Part shown: piece by piece, positions 1-8,727 of the stretch
Layout: each line of letters begins with the position of its first letter
Numbering within the stretch: position 1 is the stretch's first letter
Assembly (NCBI GenBank): GCA_039029315.1
Contig: JBCCGK010000085.1
Location: 1 to 51,227 of the forward strand
DNA length: 51,227 bases
Source of the DNA: JBCCCJ01 sp039029315
GTDB taxonomy: Bacteria; Bacteroidota; Bacteroidia; J057
Direction of reading: 5' to 3'
Notes under the pieces: generated by a model
What the model saw: the letters and a program-made list of their open reading frames with translations, nothing else
Databases searched by the model: none
What the model was told of the DNA's origin: nothing
Program-made: the position numbers and the translations under genes

Positions 1-322
1 CCCTCAGGAAATTTGGCTTTTTGGAACCTGAGTGCGTCATTTTTTCTCGAAATACCTCGGTATTCCTCAAAAAAATTCCTTCTCAGAACCCAAAAATCCT
101 GCTTTCTTCAGACAAAAACCAAAATCAAGACAGTTTCTAAGTAGTCAAGCAGAATGGTGAAGATATGGGGTATAGGGGGAATAAGGTATTGGTTGTCAGC
201 GAATTGATTCTAGACAAAAATACCAGATTCATTTTGCCCTAGTATTAACACCCTCTCGCTCTTGCCAGAATTCTTTGTAGAGGGGGTTTGAACGAATTTG
301 GAGACCAGTCTTATCCGAATCC
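1..322. other. Non-coding left edge of window
   Basis: No convincing gene is seen in this stretch downstream of the first minus-strand gene. A short perfect inverted repeat (AATACC-TC-GGTATT) lies at 51-64. Read on the minus strand, 137-119 resembles the left end of the dispersed repeat found near the right of the window (ACTGT..TTGA.TTTGG), so a diverged relative of that repeat may sit here. That resemblance is weak. Confidence 0.4.
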
Positions 323-1888
323 TCACCTCATGGTTGCAGACACAGATTCGCGGTCATCCGCTTGCTCGTACATTCGGGACAAGCTGTTACTAAAGGAAAG
401 TTCCAGGCCTTTCTCCTGAAAAGAGAAGATGAAAATGTCCGAATGAATCGCATCCACAGATTTCATTTCTACTTCCAGCGTTTGTTTATCCTTCCAATGA
501 TAGTAACTACTGATCCTGCTGGGCATGGGAGATCTTCCTGGCAAGGAAAACAAGGCATTTGCAGCTTTGTGATTGTCTGCTGTGATCCAGCTTTGATGAC
601 CGCTTTTGATGGAAGCCTCTTTTCCTTTTTCCAGAAACAGGAGTTCACATTGATCATCTGAGAATCGGAAAGAGAGTCGCTCAACACCCGAATCATTTTC
701 CTCAAAATGATATTGATTCCCTGCTATGGTTTCCTGAATGTTCTCCTTCACTGATTGAGACAAGATCGGAAGCTGTAGACTGGAAGTGAGGGTAAACAAA
801 TTCTCATAGCTAGCGACCAACTCATCCTTCAATTCATGATCCTTCATCGCTGGCAATATATGGTCCCAGACTAGCTTCATACTAGCTCCCATATCTTTGG
901 ATTCACTGGTAATGACAATGACAGCATCCTTCTCCGGAACGACGATGCAAAATTGTCCAAAAGCGCCATCTCCCCGATAGCAACCCGGCTTACATCGCCA
1001 AAACTGATAGCCATATCCCTGTCCCCAATCGCTTTCATTTTCATTTGACTCCACCTGTTTTTTCGTGGCTTCTTCTATCCATTTGGCAGAAACCAGTTGC
1101 TTGCCTTTCCAGTAGCCTTTTTGCAAATATAGTTGTCCGAAATTCAGAATATCCTGCGTTCGGACCCGAAAGCCATATCCTCCAACATTGATTCCTTTTG
1201 GACATTCTTCCCAATCAGCCCCCTCTATCCCAAGTGGTTCGAGCAATCGTGGGCGGAGAAAATCGATCAATTTCTGCCCACTCACGGCCTGTACAATGGC
1301 GGAAAGCATGTAAGTAGCTCCCGTATTGTACATAAAATGTGTCCCAGGTGCTTTGGGAGGGTCCTGGCTCAAAAAAGCTTTGGCCCAGTCACCATCTTCA
1401 GATTCCCTCATCGCGTCAAGCGTCCCTTCGGTATGGCCAGTATGCATGGTCAGCAGATCGTAAATCCGCATAGCTGCCAAATGGTCGCTCACAGTCGTAG
1501 GAAGGTGGTCGGGGAAGTAAGAAATCACCTGATCTTCCACAGATAGCTTGCCATCATCCTGCAACATGCCTATAGCCGTAGCACAAAAACTTTTGCTCAA
1601 AGAATAGAGGGTATGGATATAAGACTTGTCAAATGGATGCCACCATCCTTCCAGAATGGTTTTTCCATTGCGATTGATCATGATGGAATGAAACTCCAAT
1701 TCACTTTCATTGGCTGCTTGAAGAAAATCGATCAGACCTTGAGAAGATACTCCCTGAGATTCAGGCGTATACAATCCTCCTGCTAATGGAGTGGCAACAT
1801 CAACGGAACAAGCAGAAAGCTTCAGCAAGCTAGTCAGGCCAAGACTACCATAGCCCAGTTGGTGAAGGAAGGTTCGTCGGTCAAGCAT
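323..1888 (-). CDS. Beta-lactamase-fold serine hydrolase, Tat-type lipoprotein
   Basis: Predicted class C beta-lactamase/esterase-family hydrolase of 521 aa. The nucleophile motif is S96-L-S-K99 (SxxK) and the tyrosine motif is Y187-N-T189. A HTG stretch at 149-151 and a DGAFGQ segment probably complete the active-site region. The family covers beta-lactamases, D-Ala-D-Ala peptidases and esterases, and the substrate cannot be told. The N-terminus combines twin arginines (RRTFL, residues 4-8) with a lipobox ending at C27 (LSAC), so it is probably exported folded by Tat and lipid-anchored. The ATG at 1888 is the only start that keeps the signal. About 150 residues follow the catalytic domain and have no family I recognise. 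The gene stands alone, with a 350-nt structured region upstream. Confidence 0.85.
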   Translation of the reverse strand: MLDRRTFLHQLGYGSLGLTSLLKLSACSVDVATPLAGGLYTPESQGVSSQGLIDFLQAANESELEFHSIMINRNGKTILEGWWHPFDKSYIHTLYSLSKSFCATAIGMLQDDGKLSVEDQVISYFPDHLPTTVSDHLAAMRIYDLLTMHTGHTEGTLDAMRESEDGDWAKAFLSQDPPKAPGTHFMYNTGATYMLSAIVQAVSGQKLIDFLRPRLLEPLGIEGADWEECPKGINVGGYGFRVRTQDILNFGQLYLQKGYWKGKQLVSAKWIEEATKKQVESNENESDWGQGYGYQFWRCKPGCYRGDGAFGQFCIVVPEKDAVIVITSESKDMGASMKLVWDHILPAMKDHELKDELVASYENLFTLTSSLQLPILSQSVKENIQETIAGNQYHFEENDSGVERLSFRFSDDQCELLFLEKGKEASIKSGHQSWITADNHKAANALFSLPGRSPMPSRISSYYHWKDKQTLEVEMKSVDAIHSDIFIFSFQEKGLELSFSNSLSRMYEQADDRESVSATMR

Positions 1889-2238
1889 GTGAGGAGTAGT
1901 TATGTATGAATGGCATCTCGCTAGGTGGGGTGTTAATTACAGAAAAAAAATGGGTAGTGCAATACATGTAAGGCTGTCATCGGCACCTAGCAATGATCAG
2001 CAGACCATTGCTAGGTGGGGAGGTTATCGAAGCGGATGCCTTCCTATTTACGATAGGCAAATCGAGAGATGGTCTGCCGATCATCTCCACAAATATTCTG
2101 TCGGAAGATTAGCATTACAGTTGAACCACTACCAAAAAATGGAATGCCCTATACATGTCTCGAATTTGTCTTTATCTCCCCCTACCCCATAGCAGTCTTC
2201 CGATTTCCTTTAGGCAGATGTTGCCCACATTGACCAGT
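1889..2238. promoter_or_regulatory. Structured leader region upstream of serine hydrolase
   Basis: This 350-nt gap lies upstream of the minus-strand serine hydrolase and carries several nested repeats. A direct repeat GCTAGGTGGGG occurs at 1920-1930 and 2010-2020. A perfect 12-bp inverted repeat (1984-1995 with 2006-2017) has a 10-nt loop. A second inverted repeat pairs 1993-2008 with 2069-2084 (15 of 16 bases). The two pairings share bases and exclude each other. A 96-codon plus-strand reading frame crosses the region but is built on the repeats and looks non-coding. Regulatory function is an inference. Confidence 0.4.
1984..2017. repeat. Perfect 12-bp inverted repeat (hairpin)
   Basis: CACCTAGCAATG at 1984-1995 is the exact reverse complement of 2006-2017, with a 10-nt loop. 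The right arm overlaps the second GCTAGGTGGGG direct repeat. No T-run follows on either strand, so it does not look like a simple intrinsic terminator. Confidence 0.7.
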
Positions 2239-3795
2239 TCATCGCCTTGTAACAACCTCTATGATTTTCCCATTCTCCTCATCCGTCAACAGATACAATT
2301 TCCCATCAGGACTCATCTCAGCCTTTCGGAGCCGCACATGATTGTCCAAAAACAGCTCCTCAGCCTGCTTGACTACGTCTCCATCAAGGCTTAATCTCCA
2401 CAGGCTCCCCCGCGAGAGTCCCGGAACAATCAGGTTGTTCAACCATTCAGGAAATTCAGTCCCTGTATAGAAGGTCAGACCCGTCGGCGCAACGGTTTGC
2501 TGCCAGAAATGAACCGGATCAGTATATACAGGATCTTCGAGAGAGCTGGGGTCATAGCCGGGGGAACGATATGTTCCAGTGGTTACATTGGGCCACCCAT
2601 AGTTCGCTCCGGGGGCCAGGATATTGATCTCATCTCCTTGTATGGTCCCGTGTTCACTGAACCAAATTTGCCCAGTGCGGGGATGAACTGTGATTCCTTG
2701 TGCGGCCCGAATGCCGATCGCATAGATTCCCTCAACGGCGTTTTCTCCAACATTCGGATTGTCCTCTGGAATGCTCCCGTCGGGATTGATTCGGTAGATT
2801 TTGCCCCTACCATCTGTTACATCCTGGGCAATGGGCAACCCCTCCTTCACATATTCATAAAACAGTCGCTCTCCTGCGGTGATGTACAATTTGCCGTCCG
2901 GTCCGAATGTCATGCCTCCACCGAAATGATACAAACCGGGCACGTATGGACCGGGATTGAGCAAGGTCTGAGTATCTGTCATCTGATCGTTTTCAAGTCG
3001 TGCCCGAATCACCTTCAGGGCATAAGTATCTCCTTTTTGGGAGACATAAGACACATAGATGAAAGAATTATTGGCAAAATCCGGGTCCAATATTACTTCC
3101 AGGATTCCGGCATTGGCACGGATCAATTTGCCATCCAAACTGCTAGGATAGATGCCTTTCTGATATTTGCTGACATCCAGGAGCAGAGGTCGGAACAAAT
3201 CATCGGGGAAGCCTTCAATAACGGTTCTAGCTCCGGTCATGAGATTAACATGCAACAAATCCCCTTCTTTTTCTGCCACAATCGCCTCCTCTGCATTGAA
3301 AAAATCCATGCTCCAGGGTCGCTTTAATCCGTTTACCAGCACCTTCTGTTGTGAACCTGCATATGGGGGATTCAGCGGATAGCGAGTTGCGGTCTTACTA
3401 ATGATTTTCCAGGCTCCATCGATTTTTTTCAATAATAACAAATCAATGAAACGTGCATTGATGGTTGGGATCAGCACTTCTATCTCTGCCTGTGCAATGT
3501 TCTGGAAGATATCGATCGAGAGAATCTTGCTGGTCCGGCCATTGAATTCTCCTGCTGTTCTTCTGGCAAACAAAGCTGCATATTCATCTGGCGAACTAAT
3601 CCAGGAGCTGCCATCTCCTCGATTGAGATAGAGTTTGGCAGAATCAATGAAGGCATGCCGAATCTGATCGGGATAGTTGTAAGAGGTACCTGTGATGTAA
3701 TCATTGAGGGGAATGCTGGCAAGCTCTTCTTCCGATTGAGCGGTCAAAGAAAAGGCAATCAGCAAGCAGCTGATAATACTAATGATAGATTTCAT
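2239..3795 (-). CDS. NTF2-like domain fused to PQQ-type sugar dehydrogenase domain
   Basis: Secreted protein of 518 aa with a signal peptide (residues 1-20, ending ..LTAQS). Residues about 30-145 look like a lumazine-binding/SnoaL NTF2-like domain, with the usual ending of a strand, DGAWKI and a short tail. Residues about 150-515 match the glucose/sorbosone dehydrogenase (GSDH) beta-propeller family: GGGMTFGPDGKLYI, a DGRGKIYRINPDGS loop, AQGITVHPRTGQIWFSEHG and an ANYGWP motif. Such propellers oxidise aldose sugars with PQQ in the periplasm, but many homologues are uncharacterised and PQQ binding is not proven here. The ATG at 3795 gives the signal peptide. The neighbouring gene at 3986 is divergent. 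Confidence 0.85.
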   Translation of the reverse strand: MKSIISIISCLLIAFSLTAQSEEELASIPLNDYITGTSYNYPDQIRHAFIDSAKLYLNRGDGSSWISSPDEYAALFARRTAGEFNGRTSKILSIDIFQNIAQAEIEVLIPTINARFIDLLLLKKIDGAWKIISKTATRYPLNPPYAGSQQKVLVNGLKRPWSMDFFNAEEAIVAEKEGDLLHVNLMTGARTVIEGFPDDLFRPLLLDVSKYQKGIYPSSLDGKLIRANAGILEVILDPDFANNSFIYVSYVSQKGDTYALKVIRARLENDQMTDTQTLLNPGPYVPGLYHFGGGMTFGPDGKLYITAGERLFYEYVKEGLPIAQDVTDGRGKIYRINPDGSIPEDNPNVGENAVEGIYAIGIRAAQGITVHPRTGQIWFSEHGTIQGDEINILAPGANYGWPNVTTGTYRSPGYDPSSLEDPVYTDPVHFWQQTVAPTGLTFYTGTEFPEWLNNLIVPGLSRGSLWRLSLDGDVVKQAEELFLDNHVRLRKAEMSPDGKLYLLTDEENGKIIEVVTRR

Positions 3796-3985
3796 CTTGT
3801 TTGGTTTTTCAACAAGATTAGCTCTAGCATGGCAGAAAAGGGAAGAAAGTCGCCTTGGATTTGTTCAGATTGATCGAATTGGACAAGAAAATCCAAGCAA
3901 ATACTCGAAACTGATAACCCATCTCAATTTTTATCATACATTATATAGAACACATCCATACCAGGCAATTTTTTCACTCCCCAAC

Positions 3986-5167
3986 ATGATGAAACAAGTC
4001 CTCCTTTTTTCCTTTTTCCTCTTCTGTGTATGTACAGTCTCAGCTCAGGATGACACCTTCGAAAACAAATGGTTGGTGGTATTTTCGTCCTCTGAAACGT
4101 ATGAGCAAGCTGCCGATCAGTCTCCAGCATTGTCGATAAAAACCAAGATTCTGAATACCTCAGACTATGACAATCTGAATCCAGGCTGGTACATTCATTG
4201 CCTTCCTTTTGAGAAAAAAGAAGAAGCTGTTTCTTTTTCCAGCTTTCTCAAGGAATCCGGCAAGGACCATTATCTCAAATATTCTGGCAACAACAAGAGC
4301 AAGGAAGAATACTTGCTAGAACACCATTCCCTCATCTACCACTCTTATATGTTTACTGATTACACCATTGAGAAAGAAGAAGTGGTGAACGTCCTCGGAT
4401 ATGTTGGAAGTGCTATTTATCTGGCAACTGCCACGGTTGAGCATGCCAGCTTACCAATAGAATTACAATCTATGGTGAATAAGGAGGTAGTCATCTATGA
4501 CAAGCGAGGAACTCCAATCACAGCGACCATCACTGGTTTTTTGGCTGCAAGTCTTGTCATTCCACATTGGAATTGGGCCATTCACTGGCGAGAAAATGGA
4601 GTATCAGAATTAGAGAAGGCTGAAAACTTACTGACAAACGATCTCAGTCTTGTTGCGAAGCTTGATATTCCCCAAGGCTTTCAAGGCCTTGTTGCACACA
4701 GAAAAGGAGGGAAGCAATTTCTACCTTACCGACCTGTCCAAACGGATCACTTGGAAGAAGAAATATGGGAACGCTATTTTCAGTCAGCCTTGCACAAAGA
4801 GGCAGACTCAATGCTGAAAGCCAGTGTAGCAGAAGGCAATGATGAAGACTATCACTTCGCAAAAGGGGTCTCAGCTTATCAAGTTGGGGAAGATACAGTC
4901 GTCTTGTTTTATGGGGATTATGGGGAAGAGTTCTCTCCTGACGGATACACCACTACCCTCCTGGGTATCTGGTATACCTCCACAGATCATTTTGAGATAG
5001 AGGAACATGAGATGTTCAATCCTGATGCAGCTTACTATCCCTTGTTTTCGCCTAAGGGTGATTCCTTTATCCTGGGGATGATCAATGGTGGGCAGACATT
5101 TTTTCATCAGTCTGGATGGAAATTCTATTCGACACTTGGCCTAAGGAATTACGATTGTCCTTATTAA
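3986..5167 (+). CDS. Secreted protein of unknown function
   Basis: A protein of 393 aa. The open frame reaches back to 3782 into the divergent neighbour, but the ATG at 3986 (MMKQVLLFS..) opens a clear signal peptide ending ..VSAQ, so this start is preferred. The first third contains a section (about residues 25-90) rich in charged residues and resembling a SPOR/stress-type sequence only vaguely. A hydrophobic stretch near 180-190 may be part of the fold. I recognise no family. The gene stands alone between a divergent sugar dehydrogenase and a convergent AraC regulator. Confidence 0.7.
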   Translation: MMKQVLLFSFFLFCVCTVSAQDDTFENKWLVVFSSSETYEQAADQSPALSIKTKILNTSDYDNLNPGWYIHCLPFEKKEEAVSFSSFLKESGKDHYLKYSGNNKSKEEYLLEHHSLIYHSYMFTDYTIEKEEVVNVLGYVGSAIYLATATVEHASLPIELQSMVNKEVVIYDKRGTPITATITGFLAASLVIPHWNWAIHWRENGVSELEKAENLLTNDLSLVAKLDIPQGFQGLVAHRKGGKQFLPYRPVQTDHLEEEIWERYFQSALHKEADSMLKASVAEGNDEDYHFAKGVSAYQVGEDTVVLFYGDYGEEFSPDGYTTTLLGIWYTSTDHFEIEEHEMFNPDAAYYPLFSPKGDSFILGMINGGQTFFHQSGWKFYSTLGLRNYDCPY

Positions 5168-5304
5168 TAATCGTCCATTCACTCTCTGGTTGAATAGGCA
5201 TAACTCATCGGAATTGCATTTTTTTTGAGCTTCATTTCAGAGAGAGTTAAGAGACGCTGAGGGAAGCTGATTATTATCAGGTTTATTTATGAGGAAGTCA
5301 GCAG

Positions 5305-6360
5305 TCATCCTGATCGTTGTTTTGCATACTGAGCAGGGGTCATTTCCTGAATCTTTTTGAAGGCAGTATAGAATGTCGTTTTGGATCGAAAGCCGACTTC
5401 TTTTCCTATGGCTTCGACGGTGAGCTGAGGTCGGCTTGTCAATAAATCCGCAGCTGCCGCTACCCGATATTCATTGACAAATTCCAGGAAACCTTTTCCC
5501 AGATTGTCATTCAGGACCTGTGAAAGGATGTGGCGAGAGACCTCTAATCTTTCTGCAACCTGATCCAGTTTCAGATTGGCCTGTTCAAACATACGCTCCT
5601 CTTCCATCAAGCTGAGAAGTCGAGCCTCAATCTCTGCCGCCTTTGTCTGCTGTATTTTCTTATTTCCATACTTGATGTTCTCCCCCTGGATGATGGTCCT
5701 GCTATTTGGAACCAATAAGAGAAATGCCAATAAGCCATAAAAGACAAAAGAGAAGGTCAGCGGGCCAAAAATGTAGGAGGGCATTCCAAGGTAGAGAATA
5801 GAATGAAACATCAAACAAACCAGTACATTGGTCGCATACACCACCAATAGCCACTTTTGGGAGATGTCCAGGTGTTGCGATTTAGCGAACAGCCTCCTCC
5901 ACTCCGTTTTCAACTGCATCCCAGCAATGACCACATAGATCAACCAGACGGCATATATGCCACTCACAATCTCAGGATTCCATACATCTGGGCGGGAAGG
6001 ATAGGGAAAGATCAATCCTACTCCCAGAATCAGAACAAGCAATCCCAGCAGTTGTGCCTTTTCAGATGGTTTCAATTGCTTTTCTCCGCCTTGAACAGAC
6101 CGAATGTAAAACAGCAAGAAAGGGCCAATGAATACGCAGGCGGACAGACCTATTTGCAAAATGATCTGAGAGAGATCTCTGTCAAAAAAATACAGCACGG
6201 ACTTGCCGATTCGGACGGACAGCATCAAGATTAACAAGCCGAATAAGCGATGTTGAAGCCGCTTTTGTTTAGGGAAAAGGAAGAAATAGCCTCCCATTAG
6301 GAAGCCGTTGAATACGCCGAGACTGCTAAGTAAGAACAGGAATTGCGTACTGAAAGACAT
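5305..6360 (-). CDS. AraC-family regulator with N-terminal membrane domain
   Basis: A 351-aa regulator. The first about 220 residues form a run of hydrophobic helices (about seven, beginning FLFLLSSLGVFNGFL), followed by a charged linker and an AraC-type double helix-turn-helix at about 245-350. The C-terminal half carries the family signature around EVGFRSKTTFYTAFKKI.. and TPAQYAKQ. This layout is common in Bacteroidota and suggests a membrane-embedded sensor that binds DNA directly. The sialidase gene lies 26 nt upstream on the same strand, so the two may be co-transcribed and the regulator may control glycan use, which is an inference. Confidence 0.9.
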   Translation of the reverse strand: MSFSTQFLFLLSSLGVFNGFLMGGYFFLFPKQKRLQHRLFGLLILMLSVRIGKSVLYFFDRDLSQIILQIGLSACVFIGPFLLFYIRSVQGGEKQLKPSEKAQLLGLLVLILGVGLIFPYPSRPDVWNPEIVSGIYAVWLIYVVIAGMQLKTEWRRLFAKSQHLDISQKWLLVVYATNVLVCLMFHSILYLGMPSYIFGPLTFSFVFYGLLAFLLLVPNSRTIIQGENIKYGNKKIQQTKAAEIEARLLSLMEEERMFEQANLKLDQVAERLEVSRHILSQVLNDNLGKGFLEFVNEYRVAAAADLLTSRPQLTVEAIGKEVGFRSKTTFYTAFKKIQEMTPAQYAKQRSG

Positions 6361-6386
6361 AGATCTATCTGGTCTGACAATGAATT

Positions 6387-7538
6387 CTACTCATGGATCC
6401 TAATTCGCCCAAATGAAATGGTCTCATAGGGACTTTCTATTCCCTTTTCAAACAAACAGCCAATGACTCCATCCTTCATGACCACCAGATCCGAATAAGC
6501 TGAAGGGCCCTCGTGTAACACAAGGCTCTGTTTCCAGCTCTGTCCCTGATCTTCGCTCGCACGCACAGTCATTCGTATTCGCTTCTCTTCACTGGCAGGA
6601 TTGCTGAACAGCAGCAATTGTTTCTCTCCATGCGCATAGCTCTGCAAACTTGCCTGGCAGATGGGTTCGATCAGGGTAGAATCGTGCTTCTGATCTGTCC
6701 ATGTCAAGCCGCCATCCTTACTGATTGCGGTCTGTCTACGACGAACATTGCGATCATAGTTACGCATGTTTAGCATCAGACTGCCATCAAACAGCTGAAC
6801 CACCTCACATTCATTCACCTGATGATTTGGTGTAGATCCGCCGAGTTGCCAGTTTTCTCCATGATCATCTGAATAGATCACATGAGAGTAATACTGTTTG
6901 CTTTCTGCTTCAATATGATCACAAGCCACCATCAGACGTTCCACCAAAGTTCCCCCATCATGCGGACCGCCATGTCGTCCTACACTGGCCTGAATCCCTG
7001 AACCTGGTCCGGTGGCATACCAGGTCCAATTGGAAAGCTTGGTTGTTTGGGTAATTTCTCGTGGAGCTGACCAGATTTCGCCATCTTCAGAAGTCAAGAC
7101 ATAGACATGTCGGGTATCCTCACTGCTCTGCTCAATGATTTGAGATTCTTTATCACTGCCCAGGTTCCAGGTGGATAAGAGATGGATGACGCCTGTCTCT
7201 GCATCCAGTACCGGTGCCGGATTTCCGCAGACATTGTTACCATCATCCCAAATCAACTGAAGAGGGCCCCAGCTTTTGCCGCCATCTGTTGATTTTTTCA
7301 TCACCAGATCAATATCTCCTGTATCTGAACATCCATTCTTCCGTCCTTCGGCAAAGGCAATGAGTGCGCCAGCAGCATCGGTGATCACTGCCGGGATTCG
7401 GAAACAGGCATATCCATCCTCACCACTGACAAATACAGAGACTGGCATGGCCGCCAATTCAAGACGGGAATGGGCAGGTGTATCTGCCTGACAAGCGACA
7501 AGGCAGATTACAAATAGGGACAAAAAAGCTCGATACAT
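6387..7538 (-). CDS. Exo-alpha-sialidase lipoprotein (GH33-like)
   Basis: A 383-aa lipoprotein (lipobox LVAC, C16) with the sialidase fold. It shows FRIP (R47, first arginine of the triad), EGR at 64-66, D72, Asp-box repeats S-T-D-G-G-K-S-W at 83-90 and further copies near 150, 223, 273 and 328, NECE at 243-246, LNMRN (R259) and the A-Y-S-D-L nucleophile segment with Y348. These are the residues expected of an active enzyme that releases terminal sialic acid from glycans. It is probably anchored facing the periplasm or cell surface. It lies just upstream of the AraC regulator and divergent from the barrel genes at 7626. No nan catabolic genes are in the window. Confidence 0.93.
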   Translation of the reverse strand: MYRAFLSLFVICLVACQADTPAHSRLELAAMPVSVFVSGEDGYACFRIPAVITDAAGALIAFAEGRKNGCSDTGDIDLVMKKSTDGGKSWGPLQLIWDDGNNVCGNPAPVLDAETGVIHLLSTWNLGSDKESQIIEQSSEDTRHVYVLTSEDGEIWSAPREITQTTKLSNWTWYATGPGSGIQASVGRHGGPHDGGTLVERLMVACDHIEAESKQYYSHVIYSDDHGENWQLGGSTPNHQVNECEVVQLFDGSLMLNMRNYDRNVRRRQTAISKDGGLTWTDQKHDSTLIEPICQASLQSYAHGEKQLLLFSNPASEEKRIRMTVRASEDQGQSWKQSLVLHEGPSAYSDLVVMKDGVIGCLFEKGIESPYETISFGRIRIHE

Positions 7539-7625
7539 GTACCAATTTTTCTTAGGGGTGTTAACCTGTTAGAGGATTTTACCATAGCTGGATAAATGTA
7601 ACAAAAATCAAGAATCATAAGCTGC

Positions 7626-8726
7626 ATGCGATCTTTTTTTCTCCTCCTCTTTTGTATTCCTCTCCTGGCTTTGGGGCAGTATAGCTCCAACTTTCAACAA
7701 GAATACTTTTTCGGCAATCTCCCACATGCAAGAACAGAAGCTATGGGAAAAGCCGGCGTTACCCTCACTGGCTCTACCGCTAACCTTTTTCAGAATCCTG
7801 CTACACTTGGCATGATTCAGGGTTGGGATGCTGTCATTTCGACTTCTGGCCCCTTTTATGTCTTAAGGGAATCAGACTATTATTTTGTCGGTGCCAGTCG
7901 ACGCCTCAATGATCGGTGGGTCACAGCAATTAGTCTGAATCAATTTGCCATTGGACCAACGACTTTCGATGTCAATTTGGGAGGAACCCGATATCCTGCG
8001 GAAAAACCAGTTTCTTCCAATCTCGCCATCAGTGGCGCAGGAGAAATATTACCGGGCTTGCAAGCGGGACTCAATCTCAATGTATTTCGCTGGACCTATC
8101 TGGATGCCATTCCGGCCACACATCAAGTCCATCTAGATGGAGGATTGCTCTATCGGCTTGCCCTTCCCCAACCTACGAGTGGAAAGAGGGAGCTGCTGTT
8201 CGGACTGAGTGTTACCAATTTGGCCAACAACAAGATTGAATTTTTCGGTCCTGCCGGGGAAGAAAGTAAGCAGGCCTTTCCGGTCGTATTGCGGCTGGGC
8301 GGCACCTTTCATACCCAAACCATGATTGAGTTACCCACTATTGGAAAAGGCCCTCTCGACCTTACTCTGACAACGGAATATCAAAATGTCTTGAACAATG
8401 ATTACCGAACAGCACTCCGCCTTGGGACTGAGCTTGTGATTTGGGAAGTATTTGCCTTTCGGTTAGGGGCGTTCACATCAAGCAATGACAATCTGGGAAA
8501 TGATGTCAACAAATCCCGTATGAATGATGTTACCTATGGCTTTGGCTTCAGGGTTCCAGCCCAGAAGCTCAGCAAAGGCAAGGTTCCCTTCAATCTGCAT
8601 GTTGATTATGTCAGTCTGGAGCCTACCCCAGTTCGGGTGACAGGAGGGACAAGGCTTCCTAATTTCCGCACTTTCACCTTTGGTTTTGTCTGGGCGTTAT
8701 CTTCCACCTCTTCATCCTCCAACTAA
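7626..8726 (+). CDS. PorV/PorQ-like outer-membrane barrel protein
   Basis: A 366-aa protein with a signal peptide (..LLALGQ) followed by GNLPHARTEAMGKAGV and a long series of alternating polar/hydrophobic strands, ending in FGFVWAL. The start resembles the PorV/PorQ type of Bacteroidota barrel (proteins linked to T9SS or fatty-acid-transporter-like barrels), which usually opens with a segment about the gene product's N-terminal helix in the barrel and NPA motifs (here QNPATLGM). The exact role is unknown. It is two nucleotides upstream of the next barrel gene and almost certainly in one operon with it. Confidence 0.7.
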   Translation: MRSFFLLLFCIPLLALGQYSSNFQQEYFFGNLPHARTEAMGKAGVTLTGSTANLFQNPATLGMIQGWDAVISTSGPFYVLRESDYYFVGASRRLNDRWVTAISLNQFAIGPTTFDVNLGGTRYPAEKPVSSNLAISGAGEILPGLQAGLNLNVFRWTYLDAIPATHQVHLDGGLLYRLALPQPTSGKRELLFGLSVTNLANNKIEFFGPAGEESKQAFPVVLRLGGTFHTQTMIELPTIGKGPLDLTLTTEYQNVLNNDYRTALRLGTELVIWEVFAFRLGAFTSSNDNLGNDVNKSRMNDVTYGFGFRVPAQKLSKGKVPFNLHVDYVSLEPTPVRVTGGTRLPNFRTFTFGFVWALSSTSSSSN

Positions 8727-8727
8727 T

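Noticed and set aside
1902..2192. 96-codon plus-strand frame
   Set aside because: It is made of the internal direct and inverted repeats of the leader region; the repeated ARWG words come from those repeats, not from a protein.
2497..3327. 276-codon plus-strand frame
   Set aside because: It lies opposite the sugar dehydrogenase gene, has no signal or family features, and the minus strand is clearly coding there.
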